This document shows positions 24,478 through 30,346 of a DNA stretch of 30,346 nt, piece by piece. Location of the stretch: NCBI GenBank assembly GCA_002717185.1, contig PBDC01000004.1, positions 1 to 30,346 on the forward strand, in the 5' to 3' direction. How positions within the stretch are numbered: the first letter of the stretch is position 1; each line of letters begins with the position of its first letter. The notes under the pieces are model-generated. The model worked only from the letters and a program-made list of their open reading frames with translations. It was not told where the DNA came from and did no database searches. A program made the translations under genes and the position numbers. The DNA is from Rhodospirillaceae bacterium. GTDB lineage: Bacteria; Pseudomonadota; Alphaproteobacteria; UBA8366; GCA-2717185.

Positions 24478-25521
24478 ATGTCGTTCATGGGGCCAGAAAC
24501 AGTTACCAGTAGAAAATCGGGCAATGGTGGCGGGTTAAACCTGAGCCTCGCCTTAACCCCAAACCTTCGGACACGCCCGGTCCTTGACGGTCAACTAGGT
24601 GCGGATGGTATCTCCTTGAATTCTTTGGAACTCCACCCCTCTGAATTATTCTGGCGCCAATTAAAATTCACCGAATTCGACATCTCTGAAATGTCGATGT
24701 CATCTCTGTTGATGGCGATTGCGCGCGGTGACGATCGTTTTGTGGGGATACCCGTCTTTACTACTCGTTATTTCTTTCAAGTTTGGATATTGATCCGTAA
24801 GGACGCTGGTATAGAAAAACCTGAAGATCTCAAAGGAAAACGCGTTGGAGTGCCAGAGTATCAACAAACAGCCGCCCTTTGGTCTCGGGGAATTTTGGAA
24901 CACGAGTTTGGTGTGGCGCCAAAAGACATGGAATTTTTTATGGAACGGATCCCCGATATTAGTCATGGCGGTTCAACAGGGTTCCAGCCGCCTGAAGGCG
25001 TGACCGTAAATTATATATCCCCGGAAACAAACATGGGGGAAATGTTTCTCCGAAAAGAACTTGACGCTACCCTTTTGTATCTTCCGGACGGTAATTTGGT
25101 TGACCGAAGTACAGCGGACCTTGAAAACCATCCGAACTTTGGACCCCTATTTCCCGATCCCTACGCCGAAGGCAAGCGCTACTTCGAAAAAACTGGCCTG
25201 TTCCCGATAAACCACGGAATGGTTGTCAGAAGACAGGTCGCTGAGGAGCACCCGTGGGTGGTTCTCAATGTATACAAAATGATGGAGCAAGCCGCACAAC
25301 ATGCCGAAACACAGCGTCTTGCACATATTCGGAACCACTTCGACGTAGGATTGTTACCCAGTGAGTATGAGGACGCGATAGCGACCCCCCTCGTGCGTCA
25401 TGGAATAATAGCAAATAGAAAGGAACTAGAGGCAATAACCCAGTATTCGTTTGAACAGGGTCTGACGCCAAGGAAGCTGGCGCTCGAAGAGGTGTTTGCT
25501 GAAAGTGTGATGGACAAATAA
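24478..25521 (+). CDS. 4,5-dihydroxyphthalate decarboxylase-like protein (periplasmic-binding-protein fold)
   Basis: A 347-residue protein of the Pht5/4,5-dihydroxyphthalate decarboxylase group, which has the fold of type 2 periplasmic binding proteins (NMT1-like). Signature stretches are EFDISEMSMSSLLMAIARGDDRF, GIPVFTTRYFF, GIEKPEDLKGKRVGVPEYQQTAALWSRGIL and the end FEQGLTPRKLALEEVF. There is no signal peptide or lipobox and no ABC transporter genes nearby, so a cytoplasmic enzyme fits better than a solute receptor. It ends the plus-strand trio, with AGGAAG before ATG 24478, and is convergent with the ketopantoate-reductase-like gene three bases away. The substrate may be another ortho-carboxylated hydroxyaromatic. 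Confidence 0.88.
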   Translation: MSFMGPETVTSRKSGNGGGLNLSLALTPNLRTRPVLDGQLGADGISLNSLELHPSELFWRQLKFTEFDISEMSMSSLLMAIARGDDRFVGIPVFTTRYFFQVWILIRKDAGIEKPEDLKGKRVGVPEYQQTAALWSRGILEHEFGVAPKDMEFFMERIPDISHGGSTGFQPPEGVTVNYISPETNMGEMFLRKELDATLLYLPDGNLVDRSTADLENHPNFGPLFPDPYAEGKRYFEKTGLFPINHGMVVRRQVAEEHPWVVLNVYKMMEQAAQHAETQRLAHIRNHFDVGLLPSEYEDAIATPLVRHGIIANRKELEAITQYSFEQGLTPRKLALEEVFAESVMDK

Positions 25522-25524
25522 AGC

Positions 25525-26499
25525 TCAATATAGCCCTTGGCCACGGGCTTTCTGAACTAACAACGAAAGTATAGCTTTTGAAAGCGGCATCGGCGACCCT
25601 GTCGCTTGCCCAATTTCGATTACAGCACTGACAATCGCGTCAATCTCCGGCTGTCGGGCTTTATCAAAGTCTTGCAGCATTGATGTCCGGAAATTTCCCA
25701 TTGAGGCCCCAAGGTCAACGCGATCTTTTGCCGTCATACCTGGCTGGAGGCCAACCCGATAGCCCGCCGCCGCCGCCTCTTCGAACATGTCTAACGCCAG
25801 CTTGCGGAGACCTGGATCCTCTCCTATTTGGGCATTAGTTGCGTTGGCCAATGATGATATTGGCGCAAAATTGAAATTACCCAGAAGTTTTAACCAAATT
25901 TCCTGCCGAAGCTGGTTCGTAGCAAACACGTCGAGAGCCGTATTTTTAAAAAGATCAACGATGTTCTGAAGACGATCAGATAATTCTCCGGATATTTCAC
26001 CGAGGATCAGCCGATTATCCGCGACGTGGCGAATAAGACCGGGTTCGGGAACGGAAGCCGCAACATGAACGACACACCCGATAAGTCTTTGGATGGGAAT
26101 AGCCTTTGATAACAGCCCGCCGGGATCCAACATAGGCAATGACACATTTGGACCGCTCTCCGGAAAACCGTTAAAGAACCACCATGGTATACCATTCATA
26201 GCTGGAATAATGACGGTGTTCTTCCCAACCAAAGGGGCTATTTTTTCAGCGACAGCCGGAAGCGCCGGTGCTTTTACCGCAATAAAAACAAAGTCCTGAA
26301 TCCCAAAATCGGAGGGGCTATCGCTGCAATCCGGATGGACTGTAAACATTTGATCGCCCGTTTCTAGAGTACACCCGCGGGCTTTTAATGCTTTAAGTTG
26401 TTGGCCCCTCGCTATAAAACATACAGTATGAGAGCGCTCAGCAAGAACCCCTCCGATTAGACCACCTACCGCTCCCGCACCATAGATACAGATCTTCAA
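25525..26499 (-). CDS. 2-dehydropantoate 2-reductase-like protein (PanE/ApbA family)
   Basis: A 324-residue NAD(P)-dependent reductase with the Rossmann motif GAGAVGG (7-13), Asn102 in MNGIPWWFF and the catalytic Lys204 in IWLKLLGNFNF, all family hallmarks; the C-terminal helical domain runs to SLLVQKARGQGLY. The true PanE makes pantoate for CoA synthesis, but this copy is last in a ring-cleavage/dehalogenase unit, where many PanE-like paralogues serve catabolism, so I give no gene symbol. The start is TTG at 26499 with AGGAG eight bases upstream; no ATG alternative fits the motif. It lies 11 bases after the dehalogenase-like stop. Confidence 0.9.
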   Translation of the reverse strand: MKICIYGAGAVGGLIGGVLAERSHTVCFIARGQQLKALKARGCTLETGDQMFTVHPDCSDSPSDFGIQDFVFIAVKAPALPAVAEKIAPLVGKNTVIIPAMNGIPWWFFNGFPESGPNVSLPMLDPGGLLSKAIPIQRLIGCVVHVAASVPEPGLIRHVADNRLILGEISGELSDRLQNIVDLFKNTALDVFATNQLRQEIWLKLLGNFNFAPISSLANATNAQIGEDPGLRKLALDMFEEAAAAGYRVGLQPGMTAKDRVDLGASMGNFRTSMLQDFDKARQPEIDAIVSAVIEIGQATGSPMPLSKAILSLLVQKARGQGLY

Positions 26500-26510
26500 A
26501 AACAGTTCTC

Positions 26511-28706
26511 CTAGTCGTCGTCGTAGGGACTTTGCGTGCGTTCCTCGATCGCCCCATCCCCAATAGGCGGCGTAGGAATATAATGGGCCGGCGTGGGACC
26601 GCCGGCGGACACACGAGCACGCGCTTCCGCAGGCGTTTCAACCAGCGCTTTTGCTGCTAAAGCAGCTTTGCGATCCACAGGAAACGTATCCGGTTGATCC
26701 GGAGCGGGCATCATATTCGCATGGTAAAACGCTATTTTTTGTCCTTTTATATCAACCTTTTTACGGGGTTCTATATCACGCTGATTAGTACTTTTTGCAT
26801 CGGTCGTAACCCCGTCTATAATTTCGTGGTCAAACCACCATTTCTTTAATGGGTTACGTTTTCCGTTGCCAAGTTTGTCATCGAGCCAGGCGGCAATAGG
26901 CACGATTAGAGGCTTCAAAAACATCGCATTTACCCCTATCCAGCTTGCCATTCGTGTAAGCAGCGCGCCGTCAAGATCAATCACCTTATTTAGGGGACAA
27001 GTTTTCATGCATCGACCGCACGCTGAGCCTTTCATATTGGTCAGCCTATACCGAGTGCAGCGTTCCACATCGGGTTTCCATATCTCGTAGCCGTTAAACA
27101 TTACCTTATCACCGTGTGGTATTGCGTCACATGGACATTCGCGATCACACTTGTGACATTTGCTGCAAAAGGTTTGCAGACCAAAATCTATCGGTTTATC
27201 AATTTCGAGGGGCATATCAGTAGTGAGGACAACTGACTTGAAACGAGGGCCAACAAAGGGATTAAGTACAAGTTCACCTATACGGCTTAACTCGCCGAGG
27301 CCAGCCCACAACACGAGGGGAATATGCTGCACATCACTGTCCGCGTTAGTTTGAGAGCGTGCTGGAAATCCGAATCCACGAAGCATTTCCCCCATGACAC
27401 CAGCAATCTCCGCGCCGCGCAAATAGCCCCGCATTGATTGAACGCCCGAGATCCAATCATCGCCGCTGGCTCCTTCCATCGTCTCATAACCTTGATCAAT
27501 CAACATAACGATGGCGTATTTATGGTACATTTCGATTGGGGTACCGTCTTCTTTGTGGGAGTTCCAAGCGTAGCGGGGTATCTCGCAAATACCCGTGAGG
27601 TCAGCACCAAGAAAGTATGAAAGGGCCTTAATAGATCTTGAGTTTGCGGCAGGGTCTTCAAAAGTCTTTTTGTCTGTGTTCCCTGCTATGTCCCCATCCT
27701 GATGGCGGACCATAGACCGTATAACTTTGAGCAGACTCATACTAAGGGGATGTTTGAAAGAAAAACGGGCTCTTTCGCGCTGGGATTTTTCGCCTAGATC
27801 GCCCTGTAGTGATCGTTCAAAGAAGGCTGCCCGTTTTGGAACCCGCGGCACCTCGTCATCTAAAATTAGGGTGGTCGGCCGCTCTATTCGTTTGACCTGC
27901 TCCATCGGATAGCGGCTATCGTGGGATGCCCGTTTAGCGCGGCGGACGCGCTCTCGACCGGAAGTGGCACCATTAATACCCTTTTGATATGCCTTGTTTC
28001 GTGCCTTCACCGCCGTTCCTGCTAAAGGAATATCGCAAGCCAATTCATAATTTGTTGAAATAACAGCGAGCGTCAAACCGGTAATAATGAATGGGTTGGT
28101 GAAACCTGACACCTCCCTCACGCCGAGGCCTGCGATCACTGCTAGACGCTCACGATCAACCTGTTCGTCTCCCTTGATGTGAATTCGAGCGTCAAAGCCC
28201 ATCTGTCTAATGTGCCCGGACACGCACGCGGCGATCTCGAGTGCCCGCATCTCACATGACAACTCAACCGCACCGTCTACCCATTGGCGCGCAACGTTAT
28301 CTTTATCGGGCAATCGCGGGTGTTCTATTAAAAGGACAATTGCATGAGAATGGGCCGTGTTTTTATTCTCGTCCTTAAACCAAGCCTTGTCCGGAATTTT
28401 ACAAATACCCACCTGGCTCGCATCCATAAAGTACGCACACCCTTTGATATCTATCGCGCGGCGGGTCAGGTCCCTCGGAACGGGTGCTTCCTTTTCAGCA
28501 AGATCGTCTTCCACAAATTTTCTAAACAAGTTTCGGTACTTAAGCACAGCTTTTGCAAACTCGCCGTTGCCAATTGATTCGGTCTCCGGGACCGCACGCG
28601 GCCGTTCGGCCTCGGCCAAAATCCGTGCCTCATCGCGCTCCAAAACTTCCAAAGGGTAGGTACCAAGGTGAAACGGGCGGTTTTTTGAGGCTGGAAATAA
28701 AAGCAT
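26511..28706 (-). CDS. Reductive dehalogenase-like corrinoid iron-sulfur protein, soluble, with internal duplication
   Basis: A 731-residue RdhA-family protein. The C-terminal half (about 359-575) has the corrinoid domain (LSYFLGADLTGICEIPRYAW, YHKYAIVMLID, LGELSRIGELVLNPFVGPRF, TTDMPLEIDKPIDFG) and two 4Fe-4S motifs (Cys514, 517, 520, 524 and Cys550, 563, 566, 570). Residues about 88-228 repeat the same pattern in degenerate form (AYFMDASQVGICKIPDKAWF, HAIVLLIE, ALEIAACVSGHIRQMGF), an internal duplication as in the soluble catabolic enzyme NpRdhA. There is no Tat signal and no RdhB anchor, so it is cytoplasmic and not respiratory. No fused reductase domain is visible; electrons must come from elsewhere. 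It follows the CHMI-like gene by two bases. The halogenated substrate, if any, is unknown. Confidence 0.9.
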   Translation of the reverse strand: MLLFPASKNRPFHLGTYPLEVLERDEARILAEAERPRAVPETESIGNGEFAKAVLKYRNLFRKFVEDDLAEKEAPVPRDLTRRAIDIKGCAYFMDASQVGICKIPDKAWFKDENKNTAHSHAIVLLIEHPRLPDKDNVARQWVDGAVELSCEMRALEIAACVSGHIRQMGFDARIHIKGDEQVDRERLAVIAGLGVREVSGFTNPFIITGLTLAVISTNYELACDIPLAGTAVKARNKAYQKGINGATSGRERVRRAKRASHDSRYPMEQVKRIERPTTLILDDEVPRVPKRAAFFERSLQGDLGEKSQRERARFSFKHPLSMSLLKVIRSMVRHQDGDIAGNTDKKTFEDPAANSRSIKALSYFLGADLTGICEIPRYAWNSHKEDGTPIEMYHKYAIVMLIDQGYETMEGASGDDWISGVQSMRGYLRGAEIAGVMGEMLRGFGFPARSQTNADSDVQHIPLVLWAGLGELSRIGELVLNPFVGPRFKSVVLTTDMPLEIDKPIDFGLQTFCSKCHKCDRECPCDAIPHGDKVMFNGYEIWKPDVERCTRYRLTNMKGSACGRCMKTCPLNKVIDLDGALLTRMASWIGVNAMFLKPLIVPIAAWLDDKLGNGKRNPLKKWWFDHEIIDGVTTDAKSTNQRDIEPRKKVDIKGQKIAFYHANMMPAPDQPDTFPVDRKAALAAKALVETPAEARARVSAGGPTPAHYIPTPPIGDGAIEERTQSPYDDD

Positions 28707-28708
28707 AA

Positions 28709-29134
28709 TTACTCTTTCCCGTGCTCAATCGCCCGTTCCCGAGTAACGGAGCGGCGACGCATCCAATCAGCGGTATTGTTCTTTTTCCAGGTTAAATTTG
28801 GATGTATTTCCTGAATTTCCATTGAAATATTCAAAGCGCGTGTCTCCGCAAGAGCCGCGAGGTGATCACAAATAATAGCGTAAATCCGGTCACCCGCCGC
28901 TTTAAGGGTGGTCTCGTCACGGCCGTGACCAACTCGGAGCACTGTGTGAACAAACGCATTATCGGGATGGCCATCTGCTATTTCAAAGCGATCACGTGCC
29001 ACTCCCCTAACCCTAATTCCGCTACGGTTGAAAACACCGGTGTCCACCCCGACATCACACAACTTTTCAAATAATCCATCTGTCTGGATCAAGTCCTCAA
29101 TATTGCTGGAGTATTCTACAATCATATGGGGCAT
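28709..29134 (-). CDS. 5-carboxymethyl-2-hydroxymuconate isomerase-like protein
   Basis: A 141-residue tautomerase-superfamily protein of the CHMI type. It begins MPHMIVEYSSN, so removal of Met exposes the catalytic Pro1 of the superfamily; the pattern IRVRGVARDRFEIADGHPDNAFVH (arginines for carboxylate binding) and ALAETRALNISMEIQEIHP is typical. Length is slightly above the usual 125-130, with a polar tail ending EHGKE. In the homoprotocatechuate pathway CHMI acts after extradiol cleavage and semialdehyde oxidation; here it lies downstream of LigAB-like genes. The start is ATG at 29134 with GAGGAAA upstream; an 89-bp gap separates it from LigB. Confidence 0.93.
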   Translation of the reverse strand: MPHMIVEYSSNIEDLIQTDGLFEKLCDVGVDTGVFNRSGIRVRGVARDRFEIADGHPDNAFVHTVLRVGHGRDETTLKAAGDRIYAIICDHLAALAETRALNISMEIQEIHPNLTWKKNNTADWMRRRSVTRERAIEHGKE

Positions 29135-29223
29135 GGTTTCCTCGGAGAGTTTTTCAGTTTGAAGGGCAAAGTAACGGCATTAATTTACCCAAAATATGCT
29201 CTAAAAGGTGCGTCCCGCAGCGC

Positions 29224-30051
29224 TCATAGTTCAACATTCATTACAGCGATTGTACATCCAACAGCGAAAATAGGAATGGGCTCGTAGCACCAAACTTCAC
29301 CAGAAACACCATTGCTTGCACCCGCGACAGCTATAAATGTTCGAATTTCAAAACCACCTTGCCCGCCGTCGCGATAAGTTTCCTCGTCCGTGTAGGAAAG
29401 AAGCGCCTCGCGATCGTTTCGTATGAAATGATCGAGAAATTGTCGGTCCCACTTTTCATTAATCTTTCCCGAATCTGGCGTTGCAGGCCAATGGGAAATG
29501 CCACCCGTTCCGATAACGGCTATTTTGTCAGATACCGTGTCACAAGCGCGTCGAAGGGCCCGGCCAAACACCCATGCACGATGCAACGGTGTTAGTGGGG
29601 GACCTTGGCAGTTTATGTTGACCGGAATGATCGGAAGGTCATAGCGAGGAGTGAGAAAGTGTAATGGCACCATTATTCCGTGATCGAATTGCCATTCTTC
29701 AGCATACGATACATCCACCTCACTCATAATCTCGGTAATCAATTGCCGCGAAAGATCAGGGGCACCAGGAACAACGTGTCGCTTTATACCTAACCAGTCC
29801 TCCTCCTCAATTGGTCCCCGGTATTGTGCTCCCATACCCACGCAAAATGCTGGCATATTATCCATAAAAAAGTTAGCAAAATGCTCTGCACCAATGACAA
29901 TCAACGCCGAAGCTTCTGACGCTTCGATCGCAATCCTCATACGGTCAAAATTCTTATAAAGATTCTCCCGCTGCACGGGATCCGCGCGATCTGCACGCCC
30001 CGTGATTCCCGGCGCATGGCTGCAAACGCCTGCAAATACCAACGGCACCAA
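29224..30051 (-). CDS. LigB-type extradiol ring-cleavage dioxygenase, catalytic beta subunit
   Basis: A 275-residue class III extradiol dioxygenase (protocatechuate 4,5-dioxygenase LigB family) that opens a catechol-type ring with Fe(II) and O2. The iron ligands align as His12 (CSHAPGI), His57 (GAEHFANFF) and Glu235 (GFEIRTFIA); His187 (GISHWPA) matches the acid/base His of LigB, and His124 (FDHGIMVPLHFL) is also conserved. The start is TTG at 30051 or GTG at 30048, both just after the LigA-like stop (TAGTTGGTG), with GGGAG upstream. It needs the alpha subunit encoded just before it. The substrate (protocatechuate, gallate, homoprotocatechuate or other) cannot be decided. Confidence 0.95.
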   Translation of the reverse strand: MVPLVFAGVCSHAPGITGRADRADPVQRENLYKNFDRMRIAIEASEASALIVIGAEHFANFFMDNMPAFCVGMGAQYRGPIEEEDWLGIKRHVVPGAPDLSRQLITEIMSEVDVSYAEEWQFDHGIMVPLHFLTPRYDLPIIPVNINCQGPPLTPLHRAWVFGRALRRACDTVSDKIAVIGTGGISHWPATPDSGKINEKWDRQFLDHFIRNDREALLSYTDEETYRDGGQGGFEIRTFIAVAGASNGVSGEVWCYEPIPIFAVGCTIAVMNVEL

Positions 30052-30346
30052 CTATGCTCCCGTCATCGCATAGATGCCTGCGCGGACAGGGCCATGCGCG
30101 CCAACACCGTCGCGCATGGCCTGAATATATTCATCCCAAGCTAAGCCTTTCAGTGCCGCATAATGCATCAATAATTGCCCATTCACGCCGAGAACGTACA
30201 GTAAGCCAATATCAGGTTTGCGTATTGCCTTAAGTTCCTCGCGTGTCAAATCATAATTCGTTAAAACTCTTTCCATATCCGCCTCAAAACTTTCGCGGAG
30301 GGTCTCGTCACGATTGAGCTGGTAAAGTAACTTTTGGACGTGATAA
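30052..30346 (-). CDS. LigA-type extradiol dioxygenase small subunit, 5' end outside window
   Basis: The last 97 residues of a protocatechuate 4,5-dioxygenase alpha-subunit-like protein: YHVQKLLYQLNRDETLRESF, then NYDLTREELKAIRKPDIGLLYVLGVNG and the end AMRDGVGAHGPVRAGIYAMTGA. LigA helices cover the LigB active site. The frame is open to the right edge with no start codon between 30276 and the edge that suits the family, so the true start lies beyond; an internal ATG at 30276 would remove the first conserved helix. The full protein is probably about 110-120 residues. Its TAG is followed at once by the LigB start. Confidence 0.92.
   Translation of the reverse strand, partial: YHVQKLLYQLNRDETLRESFEADMERVLTNYDLTREELKAIRKPDIGLLYVLGVNGQLLMHYAALKGLAWDEYIQAMRDGVGAHGPVRAGIYAMTGA

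Noticed and set aside
24478..25521. Reading the protein as an ABC-transporter solute-binding protein.
   Set aside because: It has no signal peptide or lipobox and no permease or ATPase genes nearby; motifs fit the 4,5-dihydroxyphthalate decarboxylase group.
26511..28706. A respiratory, membrane-linked reductive dehalogenase.
   Set aside because: No twin-arginine leader and no RdhB anchor gene; the duplicated layout matches the soluble catabolic type.

Overview
The window reads as a gene-dense chromosomal segment of moderate GC content (roughly half) from a Gram-negative heterotroph. The gene repertoire (RF3, the homogentisate pair, a long-form two-subunit indolepyruvate oxidoreductase, aerobic-type molybdenum hydroxylases, a soluble reductive dehalogenase homologue) suggests an uncultured proteobacterium, perhaps an alphaproteobacterium. 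That assignment is inference; there is no rRNA here. No gap longer than 300 bases lacks a gene. There is no recognisable insertion sequence, integrase, CRISPR array, transporter or dedicated transcription regulator.

Layout. (a) 1-1160: the N-terminal part of a molybdenum hydroxylase large subunit runs off the left edge, divergent from a GlcG/HbpS-like gene. (b) 1168-3824: homogentisate 1,2-dioxygenase and fumarylacetoacetase, translationally coupled, for tyrosine/phenylalanine breakdown. (c) 3955-5559: prfC (RF3). (d) 5584-9218: iorA-iorB, coupled by an ATGA overlap. (e) 9315-12764: selA, selB and the tRNA-Sec gene selC, a nearly complete selenocysteine-decoding module lacking only selD. (f) 12892-21350: a plus-strand run of an SDR without the usual YxxxK residues, an amidase, the three subunits of a molybdenum hydroxylase, an ACMSD-like amidohydrolase, and then two selenoprotein genes. 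(g) 21422-25521: a thiolase-like/DUF35 pair divergent from a VOC protein, a class II aldolase-family protein and a 4,5-dihydroxyphthalate-decarboxylase-like protein, with a 7-bp inverted repeat between the two units. (h) 25525-30346 on the minus strand: LigA/LigB-type extradiol dioxygenase, CHMI-like isomerase, a reductive dehalogenase-like corrinoid/Fe-S protein and a ketopantoate-reductase-like protein.

The most striking content is the selenocysteine system and its probable local clients. At 19619-20758 a two-domain AhpD-like protein is split by an in-frame UGA that falls exactly at the second Cys of the CxxCxxxH motif (giving CTYU...H). Only 124 bases downstream, at 20883-21350, a peroxiredoxin-like protein carries UGA at the first position of its CxxC motif (WUPFC). 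Both UGAs are followed by a 6-bp hairpin with a 5-nt loop having G at its second position, at distances fitting a bacterial SECIS. A conventional gene caller would truncate or split both genes. Since AhpD reduces the peroxiredoxin AhpC in mycobacteria, the adjacent pair may be an all-selenium version of an AhpD/peroxiredoxin couple.

The rest looks like catabolism of aromatic and possibly halogenated or N-containing ring compounds: ring hydroxylation (Mo enzymes), amide hydrolysis, decarboxylation, extradiol ring cleavage, isomerisation, CoA-linked side-chain cleavage and possibly reductive dehalogenation. The actual substrates cannot be read from the sequence.
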